Assembly: GCA_947649495.1 (NCBI GenBank)
Contig: CANSRU010000004.1
Location: forward strand, 101,499-165,498
From: an uncultured Porphyromonadaceae bacterium
GTDB taxonomy: Bacteria; Bacteroidota; Bacteroidia; Bacteroidales; Muribaculaceae
Reading direction: 5' to 3'
Length of the DNA: 64,000 nucleotides
Below the pieces are notes generated by a model. The model was not told where the DNA came from. It did not search any database and worked only from the letters and a program-made list of their open reading frames with translations. Numbering within the stretch: position 1 is the stretch's first letter; each line of letters opens with the position of its first letter. The translations under genes and the position numbers were made by a program. Positions 40,212-48,250 of this stretch are shown here, piece after piece.

Positions 40212-41048
40212 ATGTTCAAAAGAAATATCATACGGTATATAGTGATGGCTGCCACGGTATTGCTGTTTGCCATGGGGATGGAGTCGTGTGGCTCTTCCAA
40301 AGGGCATACGGCCAAGGCTGTATACCGGACATCGCGTTCGGCCTCGGGTAAATCTGCGGGCGATGTGTTCAAGCGCCGTGTCAACCTGTCGGCAGCGCCT
40401 ACTCCATCGGGACGTGCGTTGCTTAAAGAAGCCGATTCGTGGATAGGCACACCTTATATATATGGGGGCAATGACCGTAAGGGTGTGGATTGCTCGGGAT
40501 TTGTGCTTCAGGTCTATCTTAATGCCTTGAACATAAAATTGCCCCGCACTTCGTTGAAACAGCATGAATATTGCAGTCCGTTGGGCCGCAACGAGCTCGA
40601 ACCGGGCGATCTTGTGTTCTTCACTGTTCGCGGCGGAGGTTCGGTGGGGCATGTCGGTATATATATAGGTGCAGGGGAGATGGTTCATGCCTCCACGTCG
40701 AAGGGGGTTATTGTGTCATCGCTTTCCGATAATTATTATCAGACCAATTACTATGCGTCGGGGCGCGTGGCCCGTTACGGCGCGTTGCTTGCGGCCGAGC
40801 GGTCGTCGCAGGGTGGCAAAGGTGGCGGTAGGACAAAATCGGGTGCGGTGGCTGAAGAGTCGCTTGCCGCTTCGGCTCCTGCTCAATCCCGGCGCGACAT
40901 AAAGGTGACCCGTGTAACTCCGCCGCCCGCCACGCGGGCAGCTTTGGCCTCGGGTGGTGGCGGGACGTCGCCTGCCGCTGCGGCTTCGTCTCTCCCTGCG
41001 GTTGAACCTGAGCCCGACATGGTGGTTATGACTGATTTTTTTGATTGA
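40212..41048 (+). CDS. NlpC/P60 family lipoprotein (peptidoglycan endopeptidase)
   Basis: Probable cell-wall hydrolase cleaving stem peptides. Signal peptide with lipobox MESC, Cys26 lipidated. The NlpC/P60 domain (about 65-185) has the catalytic Cys94 in GVDCSGFVLQ, His147 in GHVGIYIG and a further His159 in MVHAS. The last 80 residues are Ala/Pro/Ser-rich and disordered. It is 278 residues and lies 6 bases before tcdA; -7 box TAACTTTG at 40176-40183. Confidence 0.87.
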   Translation: MFKRNIIRYIVMAATVLLFAMGMESCGSSKGHTAKAVYRTSRSASGKSAGDVFKRRVNLSAAPTPSGRALLKEADSWIGTPYIYGGNDRKGVDCSGFVLQVYLNALNIKLPRTSLKQHEYCSPLGRNELEPGDLVFFTVRGGGSVGHVGIYIGAGEMVHASTSKGVIVSSLSDNYYQTNYYASGRVARYGALLAAERSSQGGKGGGRTKSGAVAEESLAASAPAQSRRDIKVTRVTPPPATRAALASGGGGTSPAAAASSLPAVEPEPDMVVMTDFFD

Positions 41049-41054
41049 TTCAGT

Positions 41055-41795
41055 ATGGAGATTACCGACGATAGATTTAACCGGGTGGAGCGCCTTGTGG
41101 GGTCGGAAGCCATGGTGCGTCTGGAGAATGCTAAAGTTATAATATTTGGTCTTGGCGGGGTTGGTAGCTGGACGGCCGAGGCGTTGGTGCGATCGGGTGT
41201 CGGGCATCTGACAATTGTCGATGCCGATACGGTGGCCACGTCAAATATCAACCGTCAGCTCATGGCCACGGTGTCGACTGTGGGGCGCAGTAAGGTGGAA
41301 GTGTTGCGGGATAGACTTTTGGATATCAATCCCGATGCTGAGATTGTGGCACGGCATGAGGTCTATAGTCCGGCCACCTCCGGTGGCTTTGAGCTTGGAG
41401 CTTACGATTATGTAGTTGATGCCATCGATTCTCTTTCCGACAAGGCTCATCTGATATTGAATGCCACTGCGCGGGGGGTGAGGTTTGTGTCGTCTATGGG
41501 TGCGGCACTCAAGATGGATCCTCTTAAAGTGTCTGTGTCAGAATTCTGGAAAGTGGAAGGTTGCCCGCTTGCTGCGGCTTTGCGCAGCCGTTTCCGCAGA
41601 AGCGGCGAATTTCCCCGTAAGAAGTTCAAGTGTGTGTTTTCACCCGAAAGGCTGTCCAACCGTTGGGATGGTGAGGACCGTTCAGGAGCCATGACATTTG
41701 GAAAGGTGTCGGTGAACGGAGCCTTATGTCATATCACTGCGATTTTCGGCATGACGCTCGCAGGGTTGGTGATAGAGGATATTGTTAGAGAGTGA
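41055..41795 (+). CDS. tcdA: tRNA threonylcarbamoyladenosine dehydratase TcdA (CsdL)
   Basis: E1-like enzyme that dehydrates t6A37 of tRNA to its cyclic form. ThiF-family ATP motif FGLGGVGSWTAEALVRSG, then DADTVATSNINRQ and DYVVDAIDSLSDK. The FSPERLSNRW region and GAMTFGKVSVNGA are TcdA-like. At 246 residues it is of normal length. It ends inside the convergent sigma-factor gene (11-base overlap), so no terminator separates them. Confidence 0.9.
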   Translation: MEITDDRFNRVERLVGSEAMVRLENAKVIIFGLGGVGSWTAEALVRSGVGHLTIVDADTVATSNINRQLMATVSTVGRSKVEVLRDRLLDINPDAEIVARHEVYSPATSGGFELGAYDYVVDAIDSLSDKAHLILNATARGVRFVSSMGAALKMDPLKVSVSEFWKVEGCPLAAALRSRFRRSGEFPRKKFKCVFSPERLSNRWDGEDRSGAMTFGKVSVNGALCHITAIFGMTLAGLVIEDIVRE

Positions 41796-42375
41796 GGGCT
41801 ATTCTGTTTTCCTCGGCTATGCGGCGCATGTTTATTATGGCGTAGCGCATGCGTCCCAAAGCAGTGTTTATGCTCACTTTGGTGGCTTCGGCAATCTCCT
41901 TGAACGACATGTCCTTGTAGTAGCGCATCATAAGCACCTCGCGTTGGTTTTCAGGGAGAACATCGATTATCTTCCGTATGTCCTCATGTATCTGTTCGGT
42001 GATTATGAAATCCTCGATATTGGTGTCTGACAGTTCCTTGCGGTTGAGTACATCCACCTCCTCGTTGTCGCTCGACACGAGATTCTCGCTACGTTCCTGG
42101 CGGTAGTAGTCTATTATCAGATTGTGTGCTATACGTGTAATCCAGGCGGAAAATTTCCCGCTTTCAGAGTATCGGCCTTGTTTTATAGTCATTATGGCTT
42201 TGACAAAGGTTTCCTGAAAAAGGTCGTCGGCCACATCGCGGTTTTTCACTATCGAGCAGATATATGAAAACACGCGGGCCTGATGCCGCTTCAGTAGTAT
42301 GTCAAATGCTTGATTGTTGCCGGAGGCATATTCAGCTACCAATTTGTCGTCGGTAAGCTTGGTCATTTCTTGCAT
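41785..42375 (-). CDS. ECF-type RNA polymerase sigma factor
   Basis: Sigma-70 family group 4 factor of about 196 residues. The ATG at 42375 (MQEMTKLTDDKLV) is preferred; a TTG further upstream is less likely. Region 2: AFDILLKRHQARVFSYICSI and ADDLFQETFVKA; region 4 (helix-turn-helix): LPENQREVLMMRYYKDMSFKEIAE. No anti-sigma gene adjoins it, so it is probably a stand-alone regulator. A minus promoter (TTG at 42517-42515, N20, TATCTTTG at 42494-42487) precedes a leader of about 105 bases. Confidence 0.88.
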   Translation of the reverse strand: MQEMTKLTDDKLVAEYASGNNQAFDILLKRHQARVFSYICSIVKNRDVADDLFQETFVKAIMTIKQGRYSESGKFSAWITRIAHNLIIDYYRQERSENLVSSDNEEVDVLNRKELSDTNIEDFIITEQIHEDIRKIIDVLPENQREVLMMRYYKDMSFKEIAEATKVSINTALGRMRYAIINMRRIAEENRIALTL

Positions 42376-42701
42376 TACTATTTCCAATTTTAATTTATTA
42401 GAGTAGCAGTGTTTCGATAGGCTGTGTCGGTAATGTGGTTAGTAATGTGTTTGATTTTATTGCAGTTGTGTTTTCTATTAGGAGTGCAAAGATAGTGAAT
42501 TAAGGTGCATTTTGCAATAAATTGCTGCCATGGCAGCGTTTTTTAACATTGTCAATGCAATAAATGCGTCAAATCACGTTGCGTGCTTTTTGGGTAAAAA
42601 ATCCATTATCAGCACAATAAATATACATCTAAGCCGTTTTCTATATCAAAGCTTCAGATGTCCGTTTTGCTTTTATTCCATTATTTTTAGAAATTCTGCC
42701 T
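42376..42701. other. AT-rich intergenic region upstream of the sigma factor
   Basis: Holds the sigma-factor promoter at 42487-42517. A perfect 14-base palindrome GCTGCCATGGCAGC (42524-42537) on the plus strand is followed by GTTTTTT; it could be a tiny terminator or an operator just upstream of the sigma-factor -33. The rest has no ORF that I can support. Confidence 0.5.
42487..42517 (-). promoter_or_regulatory. Promoter of the ECF sigma factor gene
   Basis: TTG at 42517-42515 and TATCTTTG at 42494-42487, 20 bases apart on the minus strand, match the Bacteroidota consensus spacing. Confidence 0.65.
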
Positions 42702-42869
42702 ATGGATAAAATTTCTACTCCACGCTCTCTCTCCACACCCTCTTCCGTGCCTGCCGCCTCAAGGCTCAAACCCAAGCAATCCACGCTTGCTTTTCTGCGC
42801 CAGTTCGCACGGTGCTACACATTCGAGCCGCGCATTGAGCCGTCCATAGCGTCACTGTCGGTCAACTGA
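42702..42869 (+). CDS. 55-residue conserved-type small protein upstream of rpsF
   Basis: A short plus-strand ORF that I found by reading the sequence. The centre STLAFLRQFARCYTFEPRI has the shape of a small protein motif (T-x-x-FLRQFAR-x-Y) I associate with many Bacteroidales genomes, and it ends in a short polar tail (SIASLSVN). The N-terminus is Ser/Pro-rich and low complexity. Its GC content is higher than the flanking spacer, which supports coding. It has no clear signal peptide. The family identity is from memory and the function is unknown; it could also be a chance ORF. Confidence 0.55.
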   Translation: MDKISTPRSLSTPSSVPAASRLKPKQSTLAFLRQFARCYTFEPRIEPSIASLSVN

Positions 42870-42955
42870 CCGTTGTGGTGTCTCGGCTTTTAGTCCCAGT
42901 GCGTGGCCGAAGATGATTTTCCCGGTATCGGATGCGATAAATCATTCCGGGGATG

Positions 42956-42986
42956 TTGCACATATAATGGAAAATGCGTAACTTTG
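42956..42986 (+). promoter_or_regulatory. Promoter of the rpsF-rpsR-rplI operon
   Basis: TTG (42956-42958) and TAACTTTG (42979-42986) are 20 bases apart. Transcription would begin near 42992, giving a 5' leader of roughly 50 bases that contains CCTTT-TTAGG-AAAGG. Confidence 0.68.
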
Positions 42987-43044
42987 CACCGCCTTTTTAG
43001 GAAAGGCATGCTTTTAAAATTATTAATTTCAATCATTAACCAAC

Positions 43045-43422
43045 ATGAAGTACGAAACCGTTTTCATTTTGACTCCCGTTTTGTCTGACGCCCAGATGAA
43101 GGAAGCGGTAGAAAAATTCACCAAGGTGCTCACCGACAATGGTGCATCTATCGTGAATGAAGAGCTTTGGGGTCTGCGCAAGCTCGCTTATCCCATCCAG
43201 AAGAAATCCACTGGTTTTTACACCCTGGTGGAATTCAATGGCGAACCCACAATTGTGAAAAAACTCGAAACAGCTTTCCGTCGCGATGAGCGCGTGCTCC
43301 GTTTCCTCACATTCCGTCTTGACAAGTATGCTGCCGAATATGCTGAAAAGCGTCGCAGCCTCAAGGCCGGTAAAACAGTGACTGTTAAAGAAGAAGTTGA
43401 ATCAGAAGTAAAGGAGGGCTAA
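43045..43422 (+). CDS. rpsF: 30S ribosomal protein bS6
   Basis: Small-subunit protein that binds bS18 and the central domain of 16S rRNA. The N-terminus [20 protein letters not shown] and the signature [19 protein letters not shown] are diagnostic. The C-terminal tail is Lys/Glu-rich and slightly extended. 125 residues. First gene of the rpsF-rpsR-rplI operon; rpsR begins 3 bases after the stop. Confidence 0.97.
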   Translation: MKYETVFILTPVLSDAQMKEAVEKFTKVLTDNGASIVNEELWGLRKLAYPIQKKSTGFYTLVEFNGEPTIVKKLETAFRRDERVLRFLTFRLDKYAAEYAEKRRSLKAGKTVTVKEEVESEVKEG

Positions 43423-43425
43423 ATC

Positions 43426-43695
43426 ATGGCACAGGCACAATCTGAAATCCGCTATTTGACTCCCATGTCAGTAGACGTAAAGAAGAAGAAATATTGCCGT
43501 TTCAAGAGAAGCGGTATCAAGTACATCGACTACAAGGATCCTGAATTCCTCAAGAAGTTCCTCAACGAACAGGGCAAGATTCTTCCCCGTCGCATCACAG
43601 GCACTTCGCTCAAGTTCCAGCGCCGCGTGGCTCAGGCCGTGAAGCGTGCCCGCCACTTGGCTTTGCTGCCCTATGTTACTGACTTGATGAAATAA
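43426..43695 (+). CDS. rpsR: 30S ribosomal protein bS18
   Basis: 89-residue partner of bS6. [19 protein letters not shown] and [19 protein letters not shown] are the family core; [12 protein letters not shown] is the terminal signature. No zinc Cys pair is present (a single Cys in YCRF). Flanked closely by rpsF and rplI. Confidence 0.97.
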   Translation: MAQAQSEIRYLTPMSVDVKKKKYCRFKRSGIKYIDYKDPEFLKKFLNEQGKILPRRITGTSLKFQRRVAQAVKRARHLALLPYVTDLMK

Positions 43696-43719
43696 ACCAC
43701 TTTTTTACGCTTAGGAATT

Positions 43720-44163
43720 ATGAAGATTATACTTAAGGAGGATATCTCCAACCTCGGATATAAAGACGATGTGGTGGAAGTGAAGTCGGGCTACGGCCGC
43801 AACTACCTTATCCCCATGGGCAAAGCCGTTATCGCCACTCCCTCGGCGCTTAAAGTGCTTGCCGAAAACCAGCGTCAGCGCGCTCACAAGCTCGCTAAAA
43901 TCAAAGCCGATGCTGAAGCTCTCGCAGCTTCGCTCGCAGGCGTTAGCCTTACCATCGGTGCCAAGACCAGTTCTACCGGCACTATCTTCGGCTCTGTCAA
44001 CGCTATTCAGATTGCTGAAGCCCTTGAGAAACTCGGCTTCAACGTTGACCGCAAGAACATCGTGGTTAAGGAAACTGTTAAGGAAGTCGGCAACTACAAT
44101 GCCACTCTCAATCTCCACAAGGAAGTTACTGTGGAAGTTCCCTTTGAAGTCGTTGCCGAATAA
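43720..44163 (+). CDS. rplI: 50S ribosomal protein bL9
   Basis: 147-residue large-subunit protein with two globular ends joined by a long helix. MKIILKEDISNLGYKDDVVEVKSGYGRNYLIP is the N-terminal rRNA-binding domain signature; the linker helix is rich in Ala and Lys. It ends the operon, followed by a clear terminator. Confidence 0.97.
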   Translation: MKIILKEDISNLGYKDDVVEVKSGYGRNYLIPMGKAVIATPSALKVLAENQRQRAHKLAKIKADAEALAASLAGVSLTIGAKTSSTGTIFGSVNAIQIAEALEKLGFNVDRKNIVVKETVKEVGNYNATLNLHKEVTVEVPFEVVAE

Positions 44164-44192
44164 TCGGTCAATCACGATACAGATATTTAGCG

Positions 44193-44229
44193 GGAGGAGA
44201 CCCATAGTGGGTTTCCTCCTTCTGTTTTT
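44193..44229 (+). terminator. Terminator of rpsF-rpsR-rplI
   Basis: GGAGGAGACCC (44193-44203) pairs with GGGTTTCCTCC (44209-44219) through an ATAGT loop with one G-T, then TTCTGTTTTT. Confidence 0.88.
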
Positions 44230-44350
44230 ATATGTGCGCATGCGTGCCGGTTTATTGCATGAATGAGCAGAAATGTGTGCAATAATTTCATTCGCATTCA
44301 AAGTGTTTTGTATATTTGGATGTTGTAAATGCAAATTTTTTTGAGTGCGC

Positions 44351-45787
44351 ATGTCGGAAACGGTATGGGATATTAATCTTACATGGTTCTACTGGGGACT
44401 GGTTATGGCTTATGCCATAACTATTCTCAGTATAATAGGCGTGGTGCTGTCTGAGAACCGCAATCCGCTCAAGTCGTTGGCTTGGGTCACTGTGTTGCTT
44501 ATGTTCCCGATAGGCGGTATAGTGCTTTACATCTTTTTCGGACGCAGCATCAAGAACAAGCGCATGATATCGCGGCGCAACAAGCGCCGGCTTCTCCAGA
44601 AACGCCCACCGGTGGCCGATGGCGACTATGCTTCCGGACTGAGCATGGAGCATCGCCAGCAGATAGAGCTCGGACGCTCGCTCATGGGGGCTTCGTACTA
44701 TCCGGCCAACGATGTCAGGCTGTTTCACAACGGAGCCGATAAGTTTGATGCGCTGCTTGCCGACATATCTGCGGCGCGCGACTATGTGCATATACAATAT
44801 TATATAATAACCGACGACCGTATAGGCCACCGTGTGCAGCAGGCGCTGATGGAGCGTGCGCGTGCGGGGGTGAAAGTCCGTGTGATTTACGACCACATAG
44901 GCTCGCTCGGCGTGAAGCGCGCTTTCTTCAGGCAGATGGCCGAGGCCGGAGTGGAGGCACATCCGTTTTTCAGGGTGGCGTTCCCCCAGTTTGCCACACG
45001 TATCAATTGGCGTAACCACCGCAAGATATCGGTGATTGACGGAAACATAGGCTATATCGGTGGCATGAATGTGGCCGACCGTTACATTGATGGCGGGAAG
45101 TTTGAGCGCTGGCGCGATACCCACATCCGAGTGCAGGGGCCGGCGGTGGCTGCATTGGAGTATTCGTTTGCTGTCGACTGGTCGTTCATGGGGCATCCGT
45201 TGCCTGAAGAGAATGTGTCGGCCGAGAGCTATCACGGCGGAGCCGGAATGCAGCTTGTCACCAGCGGTCCCACAAGCGAGTGGAGCAATGTGGCCATGCT
45301 CATGCTCAAAGCCATAGGGAATGCCAGAAAGCGCATATATATACAGACCCCTTACTTCCTACCCACCGAGAGTATGTTGCGTTCCCTTCAGGCCGCGGCT
45401 CTGTCGAGGGTAGATGTGAGGGTGATGATTCCTGAACGGAGCGATTCGCACATTCTCACCTATGCCTCCTATAGCTATATCCTCGAGTGTCTGCGTGCCG
45501 GAATCAAGATATATCTTTACAAGGGGGGCATGCTGCACAGCAAGACCATGATGATTGACGATGATTTTTGTGCCGTGGGGTCGGCCAATATAGACTTCCG
45601 CAGCTTCGAACATAATTTCGAGGCCACAATGTTCATTTATTCATCTGATACCAATGCCGAACTGCGCCGCCAGTTCATGGCCGACCAACGTCTGAGCCAC
45701 CGTGTCAAGGAGGCTGTGTGGCGCCGCAGGCCTATGTTCCAGAAAGCCAAGGAATCTATCGTGCGTTTGCTGAGCCCCTTGCTGTAG
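44351..45787 (+). CDS. cls: Cardiolipin synthase (phospholipase D family)
   Basis: Inner-membrane enzyme making cardiolipin from two phosphatidylglycerols or from PG and PE. Two N-terminal membrane helices (about 5-30 and 40-62) precede two HKD motifs: HRKISVIDG in INWRNHRKISVID, and HSKTMMIDD with the trailing GSANIDFRS. About 478 residues from the ATG at 44351, chosen over a GTG two codons upstream. No neighbour suggests a special role. Confidence 0.9.
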   Translation: MSETVWDINLTWFYWGLVMAYAITILSIIGVVLSENRNPLKSLAWVTVLLMFPIGGIVLYIFFGRSIKNKRMISRRNKRRLLQKRPPVADGDYASGLSMEHRQQIELGRSLMGASYYPANDVRLFHNGADKFDALLADISAARDYVHIQYYIITDDRIGHRVQQALMERARAGVKVRVIYDHIGSLGVKRAFFRQMAEAGVEAHPFFRVAFPQFATRINWRNHRKISVIDGNIGYIGGMNVADRYIDGGKFERWRDTHIRVQGPAVAALEYSFAVDWSFMGHPLPEENVSAESYHGGAGMQLVTSGPTSEWSNVAMLMLKAIGNARKRIYIQTPYFLPTESMLRSLQAAALSRVDVRVMIPERSDSHILTYASYSYILECLRAGIKIYLYKGGMLHSKTMMIDDDFCAVGSANIDFRSFEHNFEATMFIYSSDTNAELRRQFMADQRLSHRVKEAVWRRRPMFQKAKESIVRLLSPLL

Positions 45788-45815
45788 TTCTGGGGCTATC
45801 CGATAGATGGTATAT

Positions 45816-47294
45816 CTACTCTTGCTCCGACAGATGTCTGTCCATAGCTTCGGCAGCGCGACGTCCGTCGCCCATTGCCAATATCACCGTGGCACCTCCG
45901 CGCACTATATCGCCTCCGGCATAGATGGCCGGTATGGACGATTGCATGGTGTCGGCGTCAACCTCTATAGTTCCGCGCCGCGACACGTTCAGGCCATCGA
46001 TAGCGTTAGGGATTAGTGGATTAGGCGATACGCCTACGCTTACTATCACCATGTCTACCGGTATCTCCTCCACGGCGCCTTCCACCGGCACCGGCGAGCG
46101 GCGTCCCGATGCATCCGGCTCGCCGAGTTCCATGCGCTGGAGCAGCATGGATTTCACGCGGCCGGTCTCGTCGGCTATGTATTCTATCGGATTATGTAGC
46201 GTAAGAAACTCCACACCTTCCTCTTTGGCATGTTTGATTTCCTCGATTCGGGCAGGCATCTCCTCCTCGCTGCGGCGATATACGAGCATCACCCGGGCGG
46301 CACCCATTCTACGGGCGGTGCGCACTGAGTCCATGGCCGTGTTTCCGCCACCTATCACCGCTACATTCGACGCAGGCAGTATGGGCGTGTCGTGGCCAGG
46401 TGTGCCGGCTCCCATCAGATTCACACGGGTGAGATATTCGTTGCTCGACATTATGCCGATATAGTTTTCGCCCGGTATGCCCATAAAGCGGGGCAGGCCG
46501 GCGCCGGATGCTACGAACAGTCCCTTGAAGCCCATGGCGGTCAGCTCGTCGAATGTCAGTGTCTTGCCTATTATGCAGTCCTTTACAAAAGTGACGCCAA
46601 TCCGTTTCAGTTCCTCAATTTCGGCATCGACTATGGAGTTGGGCAGACGGAATTGCGGAATACCGTATTTCAGCACACCACCTATTTCGTGGAGAGCCTC
46701 GTAGACGGTCACTGCATATCCGCGCCGTGCCATATCGCCGGCAAACGACAATCCGGCCGGACCGCTTCCGGCCACGGCTATCTTCACCGCCTCGGGAGCG
46801 GGTGTGACCGGGGAGCCGCCTGATGATATGGCCTGGTCGGCCGCGAAGCGTTCGAGATAGCCTATGGCTACAGGCTCTTTTTTCATCTTGTGATAAATGC
46901 AGCGGCTCTCGCACTGCTTCTCCTGAGGACACACACGGCCGCACACTGCGGGCAGGGCGCTTGTGGAGCGGAGCACGGCGGCAGCGCTACAGAAGTCGCC
47001 GCGTTCAATGTTTTTTATGAATCCCGGAATGTTGATGTTGACCGGGCATCCCTTGATGCACTGCGGATCGGGACAGTCCATGCATCGGGTGGCCTCGAGT
47101 ACGGCCTGCTCGCGGCTAAGCCCCTGATTGACCTCCTCATTGCAGGTTATGCGGTAGGCCGGGTCGAGTTCCGGCATCTTCACGCGGGGTATGTCGGCAC
47201 GTTGTTTTGCGGTGTGGGCTTTGCGCAGCTCCTCGCGCCATTGGGCATCGCGCGAAGCTATCTCTATATTGTTTGATTCCATGTGGGATTTCAT
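45816..47294 (-). CDS. NfnB-type NADPH-binding subunit of ferredoxin:NADP transhydrogenase
   Basis: A 492-residue flavoprotein related to the glutamate synthase small chain. It has CMDCPDPQCIKGCPVNINIP and CGRVCPQEKQCESRCIYH near the N-terminus for two [4Fe-4S] clusters, an FAD motif VAGSGPAGLSFAGDMARRG and an NADP motif VIGGGNTAMDSVRTARR. It is followed upstream on the minus strand by an NfnA-like gene 6 bases away; together they match electron-bifurcating NfnAB, which links NADH, NADPH and reduced ferredoxin. Without that partner the call would be GltD. There is no gltB in the window. Confidence 0.85.
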   Translation of the reverse strand: MKSHMESNNIEIASRDAQWREELRKAHTAKQRADIPRVKMPELDPAYRITCNEEVNQGLSREQAVLEATRCMDCPDPQCIKGCPVNINIPGFIKNIERGDFCSAAAVLRSTSALPAVCGRVCPQEKQCESRCIYHKMKKEPVAIGYLERFAADQAISSGGSPVTPAPEAVKIAVAGSGPAGLSFAGDMARRGYAVTVYEALHEIGGVLKYGIPQFRLPNSIVDAEIEELKRIGVTFVKDCIIGKTLTFDELTAMGFKGLFVASGAGLPRFMGIPGENYIGIMSSNEYLTRVNLMGAGTPGHDTPILPASNVAVIGGGNTAMDSVRTARRMGAARVMLVYRRSEEEMPARIEEIKHAKEEGVEFLTLHNPIEYIADETGRVKSMLLQRMELGEPDASGRRSPVPVEGAVEEIPVDMVIVSVGVSPNPLIPNAIDGLNVSRRGTIEVDADTMQSSIPAIYAGGDIVRGGATVILAMGDGRRAAEAMDRHLSEQE

Positions 47295-47300
47295 TTTGAG

Positions 47301-48083
47301 TTAATTGTACGAACGCAGACGCATCATCATCTCGTCGAAGTCCACCTGATGGGCGTCGAATTCCGGACCATCGATGCACACAAATTTTGTCTTGCCGTCA
47401 ACACTTATGCGGCAGGCGCCGCACATGCCGGTGCCATCGACCATAATGGTGTTGAGCGAGCACATGGTGGGCACATTGAATTTTTTTGTGAGCAGGGCCA
47501 CGAACTTCATCATCACAGCCGGCCCGATGGTCACCACCTGGTCCACGCGCTCGCGTTGTATCACCGATTCAACACCTTCGGTAACGAGCCCTTTGCGTCC
47601 ATACGAGCCGTCGTCAGTCATTATCACCACCTCGTCGCTGTAGGGACGCACCTGGTCTTCAAGTATTATCAGCTCCTTGGAGCGGGCAGCCAGCACTGTT
47701 ATCACCCTGTTTCCGGCCTGCTTCATGGCCTTGACTATGGGGAGCAGGGGAGCTACACCCACACCGCCACCGCAGCACACCACGGTGCCCACATTGGCTA
47801 TGTGGGTAGCCTGGCCGAGTGGGCCCACAAGGTCGGTGAAGCTGTCGCCCGGTTCAAGGGCGCATATCTTGCGGGTTGATACGCCGACCTCCTGTATCAC
47901 AAGCGTTATGGTGCCGCGGGTTGTGTCGGCGTCGGCTATGGTCAGGGGGATGCGTTCGCCCCCTTCACCTGTTCTCACTATCACGAAATGTCCCGGCTTG
48001 CGGGCGCGGGCTATCATCGGGGCTTCCACCACGAATTTAACCACCTTTTCAGAAAAATGCTCCTTTTCTAAGATTTTGCTCAT
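47301..48083 (-). CDS. NfnA-type FAD/[2Fe-2S] subunit of ferredoxin:NADP transhydrogenase
   Basis: Dihydroorotate-dehydrogenase electron-transfer-like protein of 260 residues (ATG at 48083, MSKILEKEHFSE). FAD-binding barrel GHFVIVRTGEGGERIPLTI, NAD domain CCGGGVGVAPLLPIVKA, and a C-terminal [2Fe-2S] set CSLNTIMVDGTGMCGACRI plus a later Cys in FVCIDGPEFD. This is the Nfn small subunit layout. A -7 box (TAACTTTG, 48115-48108) lies just upstream. Confidence 0.85.
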   Translation of the reverse strand: MSKILEKEHFSEKVVKFVVEAPMIARARKPGHFVIVRTGEGGERIPLTIADADTTRGTITLVIQEVGVSTRKICALEPGDSFTDLVGPLGQATHIANVGTVVCCGGGVGVAPLLPIVKAMKQAGNRVITVLAARSKELIILEDQVRPYSDEVVIMTDDGSYGRKGLVTEGVESVIQRERVDQVVTIGPAVMMKFVALLTKKFNVPTMCSLNTIMVDGTGMCGACRISVDGKTKFVCIDGPEFDAHQVDFDEMMMRLRSYN

Positions 48084-48250
48084 GTCTGTGTGTAGGGTTT
48101 CTGTACGCAAAGTTACACTAAAATAGTTCAAACGGCTATTTATTAAGCAAAAATTACGTTTTTGATGGCGCGGGTGGTAATTTATTAGTAATTTTGCATT
48201 AATCAATAATAAATATTCATATAATCATAATAAAACCATTTGTTACAGAC

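Noticed and set aside
42524..42537. GCTGCCATGGCAGC palindrome with following T-run
   Set aside because: The stem is only 5-7 bp with a CATG loop, and no plus-strand transcript is expected to end here, so I did not call a terminator.
45816..47294. Calling this gene gltD
   Set aside because: No gltB is present, and the adjacent DHOD-type electron-transfer subunit fits NfnAB much better.
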